Origin: Sphingobium limneticum
GTDB taxonomy: Bacteria; Pseudomonadota; Alphaproteobacteria; Sphingomonadales; Sphingomonadaceae
DNA: 64,000 nt
Assembly (NCBI RefSeq): GCF_008710155.1
Contig: NZ_VYPZ01000006.1
Coordinates: forward strand, 166,077 to 230,076
Reading direction: 5' to 3'
Within the stretch, counting starts at the first letter, position 1. Every line of letters starts with the position of its first letter. Under the pieces are notes generated by a model. The model saw only the letters and a program-made list of their open reading frames with translations, did not search any database and was not told the DNA's origin. Both the position numbers and the translations under genes were made by a program. This document shows positions 19,453 through 28,004 of the stretch, piece by piece.

Positions 19453-20301
19453 ATGATGCGCTTTGAAGGCACGCAGGACTATGTCGCCACCGACGATCTG
19501 AAGGTCGCGGTCAACGCCGCCGTGCTGCTGCGCCGTCCCCTGCTGGTGAAGGGCGAACCGGGCACCGGCAAGACCGTCCTGGCCCAGGAAATCGCCAAGG
19601 CGCTGGACGCCCCCCTGATCGAATGGAACGTCAAATCCACGACGAAGGCACATCAGGGCCTCTACGAATATGACGCCGTCGCCCGCCTGCGCGACGGCCA
19701 GCTGGGCGACGAACGCGTCCACGACATCGGCAATTATATCCGCAAGGGCAAGTTGTGGGAGGCGTTCACCGCGCCCAAACTCCCCGTCCTGCTGATCGAC
19801 GAAATCGACAAGGCCGACATCGAATTCCCCAACGACCTGTTGCAGGAACTCGATCGCATGGCGTTCCATGTCTATGAAACGGGCGAAACGATCGCGGCCG
19901 CCGATCGCCCGGTGGTGATCATCACGTCGAATAATGAGAAGGAATTGCCTGACGCCTTCCTGCGCCGCTGCTTCTTCCACTATATCAAATTCCCCGACCG
20001 CGACACGATGCAGGCCATCGTAGACGTCCATTTCCCCGGCATCCAGAAGATCCTGGTCGGCAAGGCGATGGATATCTTCTACGAGATACGCGACGTCCCC
20101 GGCCTCAAGAAAAAGCCTAGCACCAGCGAGTTGCTCGACTGGCTGAAACTGCTGCTGAACGAGGATATGCCCTTGGACGTCCTCCAGAACAGCGACCCGA
20201 CCAAGGCGATCCCGCCGCTCCACGGCGCGCTGCTCAAGAATGAGCAGGACATCATGCTGTTCGAACGCCTCGCCTTCATGGCCCGGCGACAGGGGCGGTA
20301 A
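19453..20301 (+). CDS. MoxR-family AAA+ ATPase
   Basis: A 282-aa AAA+ chaperone of the MoxR class, which with a VWA-domain partner remodels or activates other proteins. Walker A is LLVKGEPGTGKTVLAQEIAK at about 32-51. Walker B is LPVLLIDEIDKAD at about 107-119. Sensor 1 is PVVIITSNNEKELPDAFLRR, ending in the arginine finger region. The start could be the ATG at 19453 or 19456; both precede RFEGTQDYVATDDL, the usual N-terminus. A TTG further upstream is less likely. Its expected VWA/CoxE partner is at 23784, about 3.5 kb away rather than adjacent. Confidence 0.9.
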   Translation: MMRFEGTQDYVATDDLKVAVNAAVLLRRPLLVKGEPGTGKTVLAQEIAKALDAPLIEWNVKSTTKAHQGLYEYDAVARLRDGQLGDERVHDIGNYIRKGKLWEAFTAPKLPVLLIDEIDKADIEFPNDLLQELDRMAFHVYETGETIAAADRPVVIITSNNEKELPDAFLRRCFFHYIKFPDRDTMQAIVDVHFPGIQKILVGKAMDIFYEIRDVPGLKKKPSTSELLDWLKLLLNEDMPLDVLQNSDPTKAIPPLHGALLKNEQDIMLFERLAFMARRQGR

Positions 20302-20695
20302 AATCTCCCCGCCTGCTTGCGGGAGGGGTTTAATGAGGGCCTGTCAGGTCACTCCCCCCCCCTCCCTGACGCCTTCGCATCGCCACCACCGGCGAGGTCC
20401 GCTGGCATGCCAGCATGGCCGACTCGCGCCCGCATCTAACCTTCATCCGCGCCGGCGCGCCGGACCATCCCGCCCTCATCGGCCCGCAGGCGGTGATCCG
20501 GACCGGCGCCGCGCCGCACTGGGCGCATCATGACCCCGACCTGCCCCCTTATCCCGCGCAAATCCCGCCGGTCGCCTGATTTAGCCTCTTGCGCCCCCCG
20601 GTTTAGTCTGTAGCCTCCCTGTCATAGTTCAAGGCCGCACCAAGACGGTCTAGATCTGGAGAGGGATGCCGTTGCCCAAGTGCGCCCAAAGTCTC
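20302..20695. other. Gene-poor stretch with a repeat half and an ORF remnant
   Basis: It contains a single repeat hairpin, CTCCCCGCCTGCTTGCGGGA at 20305-20328, with a tail resembling the DUF559-unit repeats. A 54-codon open frame at 20415-20579 follows (listed separately). A short segment then leads into the secreted-protein gene. No promoter stands out. Confidence 0.5.
20415..20579 (+). pseudogene. Possible gene remnant, 54 codons
   Basis: An open frame with coding-like composition, MADSRPHLTFIRAG, then HPALIGPQAVIRTGAAPHWA and a Pro-rich end. The frame continues upstream with RIATTGEVRWHASM before reaching the repeat at 20305-20328. There is no ribosome site at 20415. It reads like the 3' end of a gene whose 5' part was lost at the repeat. 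I do not recognise the parent family. It could also be chance coding in GC-rich DNA. Confidence 0.3.
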
Positions 20696-21703
20696 ATGAC
20701 TCGTTTTCTGTCGGCGGCCGCCCTGTGCCTTGCCGTCCCCTCGCTCGCGCAAGCCGCGGACGGCGAAGCTTGGACCCCGACCCAGGACAGTATCCGCGCT
20801 GACGCTGCGGGTATCAGCCTGCCGCAGACCGTCGCCGGCCTGTCCCTGTCCAAAAGCGGCGAAGCCTCCAATGGCGGCCGCGCGGTCGACAATTATGCGC
20901 AATATCTGTCGGAGGATGGCGCCATTCAGGCGACCCTCTACGTCTATCTGCCCACTTATGCCGACGCTTCCCTCGCCGCCTATATGACCGACAAGGCAGT
21001 GATGGAGCGGTTCGGCGCCAAGACCCGCCGCACCGCCTATGCCAGCGCCCCTGCCGCCGGCCGGGCGGCCAGCGCGATCCGCGCAGTCTATGACGACGCA
21101 GCCGACGGTGCGTTGACGACGGCGGCGGGCTTCATCCATGCCGGACGCTGGATCGTGAAGATCCGCATCACCGGCCCCACCGAGCGCCGCACCGAAGTGC
21201 TGAAGGGCCTTGACGGCATGCTCGCCAAGCTGACGGTGGACGATCCCGCCAGCCTGCATGCCACCGCCCCGGCCAGCTTCGCCGCCTGCCCCGCTGCTGC
21301 CACAGCCGACGCGCAACTGACCCCAGCCAAGCCGACCGACCATGCCGTGCCCCAGAACGTCCTCATCCCCCGCGACGGCAAGGATGCGCTGTGCGTCCGT
21401 GGCACCGTGACCACGGCCGAGGGCAGCTATGACATGCTGCAACAGGCCGGGCGCGGCGACGGCCCGATCATCGTGCCGGTCGATGACAGCGGCACCGTCC
21501 TCGCCTTCGATCCGGCCACCGATGCTCAGGGCTACAAGCTGTCGATCCACATGGTCGGCCAGACCGACCTCTACGGCCTCTACGACCGCGTTCCCAACCC
21601 GCACCAGATCGCCGCGATCCTGGACGGCAAAGACCCCCAGACCGCCCAGGCCGCCGCCATCGCTACCTACGCCGCCAACGGGGATGTGACGCTCAGCCGG
21701 TAA
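20696..21703 (+). CDS. Secreted hypothetical protein
   Basis: A 335-aa exported protein. The signal peptide is MTRFLSAAALCLAVPSLAQA (cleavage after AQA). The mature part starts ADGEAWTPTQDSIRADAAGI and contains an alpha/beta region (YAQYLSEDGAIQATLYVYLP), a segment VKIRITGPTERRTEVLKGLD at about 165-184, and a possible disulfide pair Cys in SFAACPAA and DALCVRG. I do not recognise the family. It lies between the MoxR gene and the second DUF559 unit, on the same strand, without an obvious partner. I chose the ATG at 20696 because it gives a proper signal peptide; an ATG 10 codons upstream is less suitable. Confidence 0.6.
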   Translation: MTRFLSAAALCLAVPSLAQAADGEAWTPTQDSIRADAAGISLPQTVAGLSLSKSGEASNGGRAVDNYAQYLSEDGAIQATLYVYLPTYADASLAAYMTDKAVMERFGAKTRRTAYASAPAAGRAASAIRAVYDDAADGALTTAAGFIHAGRWIVKIRITGPTERRTEVLKGLDGMLAKLTVDDPASLHATAPASFAACPAAATADAQLTPAKPTDHAVPQNVLIPRDGKDALCVRGTVTTAEGSYDMLQQAGRGDGPIIVPVDDSGTVLAFDPATDAQGYKLSIHMVGQTDLYGLYDRVPNPHQIAAILDGKDPQTAQAAAIATYAANGDVTLSR

Positions 21704-21775
21704 GCGCCGGGATCGAGAAATCATTTGTGATTGCGAGCGGCGCTAAAACTATATTGAAATATTTTCTGCTTCTCT

Positions 21776-21816
21776 AGCCCTCTCCCGTCTTTACGGGAGA
21801 GGGTTGGGTGAGGGTC
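21776..21816. repeat. Left inverted repeat of DUF559 unit B
   Basis: An outer hairpin with 11-bp arms CCCTCTCCCGT and ACGGGAGAGGG around loop CTTT is followed by the inner tail TTGGGTGAGGGTC. The reverse complement matches 22185-22225 over all 41 bases except three positions at the hairpin tip. Two of these are a compensated base-pair change, so the stem is preserved. Confidence 0.93.
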
Positions 21817-21827
21817 TTTTTTTCTGT

Positions 21828-22181
21828 ATGGTAATCTGGATGTATCCAGTTCGACGTCAGATCAGCCCGCATGCGGCGCGACTACGCCGAAACACAACGG
21901 ACGTTGAACAAAAATTCTGGATGGTCCTTCGCAATCGCCAATTGGATGGCTTTAAATTCCGTCGTCAGACAACGATCGGTCCATTCATTGTCGATTTTCT
22001 GTGTGTAGAACGACGGCTAATCATCGAACTCGATGGCGGCCAGCATGACGAAGACAGGGATGTAGCGCGATCTAAATGGTTGCAGGCCCAAGGCTATCGA
22101 CTTTTGCGTATCTGGAACCACGAAGCGACCGAGAACTTCGATGGTGCAATCGAAGCCGTCCGCCTGGCGCTCATCCAGTAG
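21828..22181 (+). CDS. DUF559 (Vsr-like) endonuclease between inverted repeats
   Basis: A 117-aa protein of the DUF559 family, paralogous to the one at 13923. Core motifs are ARLRRNTTDVEQKFWMVLRN, KFRRQTTIGPFIVDFLCVER, LIIELDGGQHDED and YRLLRIWNHEA. The putative metal ligands D (VDF) and ExD (IELDGGQH) are kept. Unlike copy A, both repeats lie outside the core: the left repeat ends 12 bases before the ATG at 21828 and the right starts just after the stop. A second ATG at 21840 is possible. Neither has a clear ribosome site. The base composition is noticeably more AT-rich than the flanks. The function is unknown. Confidence 0.8.
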   Translation: MVIWMYPVRRQISPHAARLRRNTTDVEQKFWMVLRNRQLDGFKFRRQTTIGPFIVDFLCVERRLIIELDGGQHDEDRDVARSKWLQAQGYRLLRIWNHEATENFDGAIEAVRLALIQ

Positions 22182-22184
22182 AAA

Positions 22185-22225
22185 GACCCTCACCCAACCC
22201 TCTCCCGCGAAGGCGGGAGAGGGCT
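22185..22225. repeat. Right inverted repeat of DUF559 unit B
   Basis: The tail GACCCTCACCCAA precedes the outer hairpin with arms CCCTCTCCCGC and GCGGGAGAGGG and loop GAAG. It is the inverted partner of 21776-21816, starting 4 bases after the DUF559 stop codon. Confidence 0.93.
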
Positions 22226-22272
22226 TCAAACCGTCCAGATCTGGCCGTTTTCAAAATAACGCCACCCACCCC

Positions 22273-23754
22273 TCAAATCAGATACCCCACCTCATAAAGC
22301 CCCCACTTCCGCCCGCCGAACACCAACGGCACGAACACGCTGCGCAGCGCACGATAGCGCCCCTCGCCCAGATCCTGTCGGTAGGTGAACAGAAAGAAAT
22401 CGCCTTCCTCCTGCAAAGCGCGGCGCGTCTGGCTGTCCATGAATATCTGCCGGTTACGCGCATGCTCCATATTCCAGTCCGACAGGCCCGGCCGCTGCGG
22501 CTGACTACGCGTGCTGATATGGGTCGGCAGATAGCCGTTCATGTCCAGCAGGCAGCAGCCGATGATCGCACTATCCTCGCTCGTCCGCCGGTCCAGCACC
22601 GGCCGCACGCGATTGTCGGCAAAGGCGGTGAAGCCGTTCAGATATTGGGTTGGGCTTGATCCCGGCACGGCGCGATAATCGCTGTCGAACAGCGCCGCCA
22701 GACTGATCTCTCCGTCCCGCACCGCATCCTCGATCAACGCACTAATCTCCTCCGCGCCATCCTCGGCCAGCGCGATATAACGGCTGTTGCGCGTCTTTTG
22801 CGGTCCATGCGCCGCGCGGTTGAGCATCGCATTGGCCATGCCCTCCAGCCCTTCCAACTGCTCGCGCGCGGCATCCACGCGCAACGCGCTGTCGCTCGCC
22901 GACCGGCCGAATGTCGCCAACCCGTGCCGCAGCGCGCTCACATCGCCGTCGGCGGCGTCGGTGCAATGGACGATCGCGTCGGACCGCTCGCCAAATTGCG
23001 TCACCAGTGACGCGATCTCCGCCATGCTGAGGCGCAACTGGTCGATATGGGTGCCGACCCCCCGACCGCGCACGATATTCGCCTCGACGCCCCCGATCAG
23101 CGCCCGCGCATCGCGGTCCAGCTGGCCCAGCTTGTCGCCGACCGAGGCGGCGGATTCCCCCGCCTGCCCCGCCAACCGCCGGATCTCGTCCGCAACCACC
23201 GCAAAGCCCTGCGTCGCCGCCCCGCCGCGCGCCGCCTCGATCGCGGCGTTGACGCCCAGCAACCGCGTCTGCCGCGCGATCGCCCCCAACTCCTCGCTGA
23301 TGTCGCCTACCGCCTCGATCACGGTCAGGAACTGGCGCAAATGCCCTTCCAGCCCGGTGACATGCTCGACCAGGCCTGCCACCTCGCCCAGTGACAGGCC
23401 GATCACATCATGCCCGTCCGCGATGATCCGCCCGGCGCGCCGCGCGGTCAGGCTCAATTCCTGCGCAGCGGCGACGCTCTCATTCTGGCTCGCCGCCAGC
23501 GTCGCCATATTGGCCTGCAAATCGGCGAGATGCGCCGAATCCCCCTGAATGCGACGATTGAGCTCGCTCAGATATCCAGCCGTTTCGCTGCACTGCAATG
23601 CGATGTCGCCCGACCGTTCCCCCAGGTCAGCCAACAAGTCCCTGTTTTCCAAGTGCGCCCCGCCGAAATCTATTATGACTGGATGATGACGGATTAACCA
23701 TGCGCTGCAACACTTAATATTCGGACAATCCCGGCTCGCCGCGGCAGCTTGCAT
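22273..23754 (-). CDS. Soluble methyl-accepting chemotaxis-type transducer
   Basis: A protein of up to 493 aa with no convincing membrane segment. The signalling domain comes first: long coiled helices at about 40-300 with the hairpin-tip region IARQTRLLGVNAAIEAARGG, then VVADEIRRLAGQAGESAASV, the conserved contact for CheA/CheW. The C-terminal 180 residues form a separate mixed domain (ALFDSDYRAVPGSSPTQYLN, IIGCCLLDMNGYLPTHIST, FLFTYRQDLGEGRYRALRSV) resembling a Cache/PAS-type sensor. The start is uncertain: an ATG at 23754 gives a poor-looking leader, while an internal TTG before ENRDLLADLGERSG is also possible. It is divergent from the VWA gene. Confidence 0.8.
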   Translation of the reverse strand: MQAAAASRDCPNIKCCSAWLIRHHPVIIDFGGAHLENRDLLADLGERSGDIALQCSETAGYLSELNRRIQGDSAHLADLQANMATLAASQNESVAAAQELSLTARRAGRIIADGHDVIGLSLGEVAGLVEHVTGLEGHLRQFLTVIEAVGDISEELGAIARQTRLLGVNAAIEAARGGAATQGFAVVADEIRRLAGQAGESAASVGDKLGQLDRDARALIGGVEANIVRGRGVGTHIDQLRLSMAEIASLVTQFGERSDAIVHCTDAADGDVSALRHGLATFGRSASDSALRVDAAREQLEGLEGMANAMLNRAAHGPQKTRNSRYIALAEDGAEEISALIEDAVRDGEISLAALFDSDYRAVPGSSPTQYLNGFTAFADNRVRPVLDRRTSEDSAIIGCCLLDMNGYLPTHISTRSQPQRPGLSDWNMEHARNRQIFMDSQTRRALQEEGDFFLFTYRQDLGEGRYRALRSVFVPLVFGGRKWGLYEVGYLI

Positions 23755-23783
23755 CCCCGCTGCCGCTGGCCGACAAGCGACCC

Positions 23784-24959
23784 ATGCTGCTCAATTTTCT
23801 CGACGCCCTCCGCGCCGCCGGCATCAACGCCAGCATCAAGGAGCATCTGCTGCTGCTGGAGGCGCTGGATCGCGACGTTATCGCCCGCCGGCCGGAGGAT
23901 TTCTATTATCTCGCCCGCGCCACCTATGTGAAGGATGAAGGGCTGCTGGACCGCTTCGATCAGGTGTTCGCCAAAGTCTTCAAGGGCGTACTCGATCAGG
24001 ACGGCATCGAAGCCGACATTCCCGAAGAATGGCTGCTTCTCGTCGCCGAAAAATATCTCAGCCCGGAGGATATTGCGCAGATCAAGTCGCTGGGCGATTG
24101 GGACACGATCATGAAGACCCTCAAGGAGCGGCTGGAGGAACAGAAGGAGCGGCATCAGGGCGGCAATAAATGGATCGGCACCGGCGGCACCTCTCCCTTC
24201 GGCCATGGCGGCTATAATCCGGAGGGTATCCGGATCGGTGGCGAAAGCCGGCACAAGCGCGCGATCAAGGTCTGGGAAAAGCGTGAATTCGCGAACCTCG
24301 ACAGCATGAAACAACTCGGCACCCGCAATATCAAGGTGGCGCTACGCCGCCTGCGCCGCTTCGCGCGGGAGGGCGCGGCGGACGAACTGGACCTCGACGA
24401 AACGGTCCGCGGCACCGCGCGGCAGGGCTGGCTCGACATCCGTATGCGGCCACAGCGCCATAATGCGGTGAAACTGCTGTTCTTCCTCGACGTCGGCGGC
24501 TCGATGGACCCGTTCGTCACCCTGTGCGAAGAACTTTTTTCCGCCGCGACCGGCGAATTCAAGAATATGGAATTTTTCTACTTCCATAACTGCCTGTACG
24601 AAGGCGTTTGGAAGGATAATCGCCGCCGCTTTTCGGAACGAACGCCGACATGGGACATCCTCCACAAATATGGCCATGACTATAAGGTGATCTTCGTCGG
24701 CGACGCGGCGATGAGCCCCTATGAGATCGCCCATCCGGGTGGCTCTGTCGAACATATGAATGAAGAAGCCGGCGCCGTCTGGCTGGACCGCGTCACCCGC
24801 ACCTATCCCGCCACCGTCTGGCTCAATCCCGCGTCACAGGCGCATTGGGGCTATAGCCAGTCGACCCAGATGATCCGCGACCTGATGAACGACCGCATGT
24901 ACCCCCTGACGATCGAAGGCATCGACGCCGCCATGCGGGAATTGACGCGCAAGCGGTAG
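23784..24959 (+). CDS. VWA domain protein, CoxE-like partner of MoxR
   Basis: A 391-aa protein of the CoxE/YehP-like VWA family, which works with MoxR ATPases to mature or activate enzymes. The N-terminal helical part (FLDALRAAGINASIKEHLLL, FYYLARATYVKDEGLLDRFD) is typical. The linker GGTSPFGHGGYNPEGIRIGG is Gly-rich. The VWA domain begins with VKLLFFLDVGGSMDPF at about 232-247; its metal-site motif is DVGGS rather than DxSxS, a variant I take to be usual for this family. IFVGDAAMSPYEI supplies the later Asp. The matching MoxR gene is at 19453. The two are normally adjacent, so the intervening genes look inserted. Confidence 0.85.
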   Translation: MLLNFLDALRAAGINASIKEHLLLLEALDRDVIARRPEDFYYLARATYVKDEGLLDRFDQVFAKVFKGVLDQDGIEADIPEEWLLLVAEKYLSPEDIAQIKSLGDWDTIMKTLKERLEEQKERHQGGNKWIGTGGTSPFGHGGYNPEGIRIGGESRHKRAIKVWEKREFANLDSMKQLGTRNIKVALRRLRRFAREGAADELDLDETVRGTARQGWLDIRMRPQRHNAVKLLFFLDVGGSMDPFVTLCEELFSAATGEFKNMEFFYFHNCLYEGVWKDNRRRFSERTPTWDILHKYGHDYKVIFVGDAAMSPYEIAHPGGSVEHMNEEAGAVWLDRVTRTYPATVWLNPASQAHWGYSQSTQMIRDLMNDRMYPLTIEGIDAAMRELTRKR

Positions 24960-25017
24960 CGGCTTGCCGTCCAACAACTTATATCCCGCCAGACCCGTTT
25001 TCCGGAGGAAGTTCGCC

Positions 25018-25563
25018 ATGTTCACCCGCCAACAGGCAGCCCGCGCAGCCTTCGCCCTCCTCGCTTTGACGCCAGCCGCCACGCTCGCCGCCGCTCCGCC
25101 CACCGAAGGCACCATGGCCGTCGAGGCAAACAGCATCGATGCGGGGCAAGACCTGTTCCGCGACGCCACAGCCAGCGCTTTGGCGGACACGGGCTTCACC
25201 CTGCTGGACGGCGCCGGCCACGCCGCTTTCACGATGGACCTCGCAGTGTCGGTGACGCAGGTCGGGACCGTAGACGCAAAGGTCACCACCACAGGCCCGA
25301 AGATCGAGAATGGCGGCCTGAGGAGCGGGGTCGGATCGGCGGTCAAGATACAGGTGCCATCGGGCAAATCCCGCCGCGTGGCCCTGGAACGGACCCAACT
25401 CGACATGACCCTGCGCAAACGCGGCGAAACGGACGTGATATGGCGCGGTTCGGCCGTCACGGTCCGCAACTCCGCGACGCCGGGCAATATCGCGGCCGAC
25501 CTGTCCAACGCCCTGCTGCGCCAATATCCGGCCCAATCCGACGCCGTCATCGGCGTGCCCTGA
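25018..25563 (+). CDS. Secreted hypothetical protein
   Basis: A 181-aa exported protein. A signal peptide (RAAFALLALTPAATLAAA) is followed by a small alpha/beta domain with DLFRDATASALADTGFTLLD, FTMDLAVSVTQVGTVDAK and LRKRGETDVIWRGSAVTV. The pattern of a conserved TIDA-like start, a helix, a strand of alternating residues and W near the end is like small periplasmic proteins of the DUF4136 kind, but the match is not good enough to assign. The start ATG at 25018 follows GGAGG by 8 bases. It is 58 bases downstream of the VWA gene and may share its transcript. Confidence 0.6.
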   Translation: MFTRQQAARAAFALLALTPAATLAAAPPTEGTMAVEANSIDAGQDLFRDATASALADTGFTLLDGAGHAAFTMDLAVSVTQVGTVDAKVTTTGPKIENGGLRSGVGSAVKIQVPSGKSRRVALERTQLDMTLRKRGETDVIWRGSAVTVRNSATPGNIAADLSNALLRQYPAQSDAVIGVP

Positions 25564-25594
25564 GCGCCAATTACAGCAGAACCTGCGTTTTTCC

Positions 25595-25661
25595 GTTCCC
25601 CGGCGCAGGCCGGGGCCCAGTCCCACGGCCTCAACTGGACGCCGGCCTGCCGCCGGGACTT
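25595..25661. repeat. Inverted repeat pair, one arm decayed
   Basis: The left arm GTTCCCCGGCGCAGGCCGGG (25595 onward) is intact and identical to the copies at 18431 and 37045. The right arm (25633-25661) is diverged and has lost part of its palindrome. It lies between convergent genes. Confidence 0.8.
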
Positions 25662-25718
25662 CCCGATAGGATCAGCCCGGCATAACAAAATGTCGCATCC
25701 GGCGGGAAATATGCGAAG

Positions 25719-26819
25719 TTAAGCCCGAAACAACACCCCGCCGGTCATCGGCTCCGGCACCCCGGTCGTGCCGGGAAAGCTGATCGCCAACCCCCGCAAA
25801 TGCCGCACCGCCATATAGGCGAAACCCTGCGCCTCCAGCGCATCGCCATCCCAGCCAAGGCCATCGACGCTCAACACCTGCGCCCCGGTCCGCGCCGCCA
25901 GCATCGCCATCAGCGTTGCATTATGCCGCCCACCGCCCGCGACATGGATCTGCGCCGGCCGCTCGGGCAGATGCTCCACCGCCCGCGCCACCGCCTCAGC
26001 GGTGAAAGCGGTCAGGGTCGCCGCGCCATCCTCCAGGCTCAGCCCCCGCACCGCCTCGATACTGAACTGCTCGCGGTCGATGCTCTTGGGCGGCGGCACG
26101 GCGAACCAGGGATCGGCCATCATCGCCGCCAGCCGCGCCGCATCCACCTGCCCCCGCGCAGCCGTGGCGCCGCCCTCATCATAGGCCGCGCCGCCATGCG
26201 TCTGCATCCAATTGTCGATCAACCCGCTCGCCATCCCGGTATCGAACGCGATCAGCGTCCCGTCCGACCCGATGAAGCTGATATTCGCCACCCCGCCCAG
26301 ATTGAGGATCGCCGCCGGCTTGACCAGCCCGTCGGCCAGCGCCCGATGATAGACCGGCATCAGCGGCGCACCTTGTCCGCCTGCCGCCACATCGGCGCTG
26401 CGCAAGTCGGCCACGACCGGAATCCCGAACCCGCCGGCCAGCCCCGCGCCATCGCCGATCTGCCAGGTCCAATTCCATTCGGGCCGATGCGCGACGGTAT
26501 GGCCATGAAAGCCGATCACGCCCACATCTTCCGCAATATGCCCGCTGCGCCCCAGCAGGTCCGCGACCGCCTGCACATGCCGTTCGGTCAATTCCACCTC
26601 GACCGACGCGATCAGCGGTTCGAAGCCCGGCTTCTCCATCGCCATCGCCCTCTGGCACGCCTCGGCCAGCCGCAACCGGAACCCGTCATCATAGGCCATC
26701 GCATGGAAAGCGACCGGCCGCGTCACCCCTTCCCCATCCGTCTCGATCAACGCCGCGTCGATCCCGTCGCGCGAAGTGCCGGACATCAATCCGATGGCGA
26801 GCATGGGGGCGTTGGTCAC
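25719..26819 (-). CDS. anmK: Anhydro-N-acetylmuramic acid kinase
   Basis: Phosphorylates and opens 1,6-anhydro-MurNAc released from cell-wall turnover, giving MurNAc 6-phosphate for recycling. It has 366 aa. Diagnostic motifs are LAIGLMSGTSRDGIDAALIE at the N-terminus (the ATP-binding phosphate-1 motif with catalytic Asp in SRDGID), IGFHGHTVAHRP, LRSADVAAGGQGAPL, PAAILNLGGVANISFI, FDTGMASGLID and the C-terminal VAGGGRHNATLM. I chose the GTG at 26819 because AGAGGA lies 6 bases upstream; ATGs at 26843 and 26780 are alternatives. It is a single gene, followed downstream by a repeat and convergent with the secreted-protein gene. Confidence 0.96.
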   Translation of the reverse strand: MTNAPMLAIGLMSGTSRDGIDAALIETDGEGVTRPVAFHAMAYDDGFRLRLAEACQRAMAMEKPGFEPLIASVEVELTERHVQAVADLLGRSGHIAEDVGVIGFHGHTVAHRPEWNWTWQIGDGAGLAGGFGIPVVADLRSADVAAGGQGAPLMPVYHRALADGLVKPAAILNLGGVANISFIGSDGTLIAFDTGMASGLIDNWMQTHGGAAYDEGGATAARGQVDAARLAAMMADPWFAVPPPKSIDREQFSIEAVRGLSLEDGAATLTAFTAEAVARAVEHLPERPAQIHVAGGGRHNATLMAMLAARTGAQVLSVDGLGWDGDALEAQGFAYMAVRHLRGLAISFPGTTGVPEPMTGGVLFRA

Positions 26820-26867
26820 GGATGATCCTCTTATTTGCGGCATTTAGGAAAAAGCATGTAACCTAGG

Positions 26868-26982
26868 CCGTTCGTCCTGAGTAGCCGCTGAGCCTGTCGA
26901 AGCGGCGTATCGAAGGATAAGTCGCTTACCGCCCTTCGATATGCGACTTCGACTTCGCTCAGTCCCTACTCAGGACGAACGG
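26868..26982. repeat. Inverted repeat pair (CCTGAGTAG family)
   Basis: Outer arms CCGTTCGTCCTGAGTAG (26868-26884) and CTACTCAGGACGAACGG (26966-26982) are perfect inverted copies. The inner part has further complementary blocks (TCGAAG, CCTTCGAT). The same family is at 47571-47650. Confidence 0.85.
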
Positions 26983-26991
26983 AGTCATTCC

Positions 26992-27762
26992 TTATAGCCG
27001 GGCGATCGCTTGCGATAGAGGCCCCTCGCACTCCAGCCGCACCGCCTCCATCTCCGCGAAGAAACAATCCCGTGCCGCCGCCGAGAATGGATTGGTCTGC
27101 TCGATCGCCCGGCTCACCCCCACCGCATCATGGCGCACCATCTCCACCGCCTGTCGGATCAGGTCGAAACTGCGCGTGGTGATCCGCTCGGGCAGATGCT
27201 CCATCCGCAGCATCGCCTTGGCGATCAGGTGCGTCAGCCCCTGGGTGAAGGCCGCTTCGCGATCATGCTCCTCCGGCGTGGCGAACAGCACCGCCAGCCC
27301 GAACGTCCTGCGCAGGAAAGTCGCCACCCGTCGCGCCCTCGTCCCCCGCAACGGGCACAGCACGATCTTCAACCCTGCCATCCCCTGCCCCACGCTCTGC
27401 GGCCCGAACAAGGGGTGGGTGGCGATCAGGTCGACATGCGCGGGCAACTCTTCCCGCAATATCGCCGCCGGCTCGACCTTCACCGACCCCACGTCCATCA
27501 CCAGCGCGCCGGGTTTCAGATACGGTGCCATCTCCCGGCAGACCGCCCGCATCGCCGCCACCGGCACCGCCAATATCACGATATCGCACCCACTCACCTG
27601 CGCCAGCGACGCCGGCTCGACACCCACCGGCATCTCAACCGCCCGCGCATCATGGGCCAGCACCGCAACATGCGGCGCCAGATACTCCGCCATCAACCGC
27701 CCGAAGGCGCCAAGGCCGATAATGCCCAAGCTGGGCCGGACAGGAGGGGAAAACAGGATCAC
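26992..27762 (-). CDS. Prephenate dehydrogenase family protein
   Basis: An NAD(P)-dependent prephenate/arogenate dehydrogenase of the TyrA type, which makes 4-hydroxyphenylpyruvate or tyrosine. It has 256 aa from the GTG at 27762. The Rossmann motif [20 protein letters not shown] opens the protein. [22 protein letters not shown] and [16 protein letters not shown] (with the conserved His) follow. The C-terminal helical dimerisation region includes [17 protein letters not shown]. The frame is open 36 codons further, but that extension has no family resemblance. It is divergent from tyrS, an association through tyrosine. It is shorter than classical TyrA and lacks an ACT or chorismate mutase domain. 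Confidence 0.85.
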   Translation of the reverse strand: MILFSPPVRPSLGIIGLGAFGRLMAEYLAPHVAVLAHDARAVEMPVGVEPASLAQVSGCDIVILAVPVAAMRAVCREMAPYLKPGALVMDVGSVKVEPAAILREELPAHVDLIATHPLFGPQSVGQGMAGLKIVLCPLRGTRARRVATFLRRTFGLAVLFATPEEHDREAAFTQGLTHLIAKAMLRMEHLPERITTRSFDLIRQAVEMVRHDAVGVSRAIEQTNPFSAAARDCFFAEMEAVRLECEGPLSQAIARL

Positions 27763-28004
27763 GCAAAGCCTCGCTTCTTTTTGAAGAGAGCCGCGCAAAT
27801 CTTTGGTCGGGGATTTTTCAGGATCAACCGCTGATTGGCGCAGCGGTTGAAAGGACGACAAGAAACCCACCGCTTATGTCAGCGGCGGTAATAGCTCCGG
27901 AACAGGATGACGTTTCTGGCCATGGAGCCGGGCTAGGCCGTTCGGCGAACCATGTCAACGCGAAGCCTTTTCGTCGCCCGGCCGCGATGCTACAGGCCCG
28001 CGCC

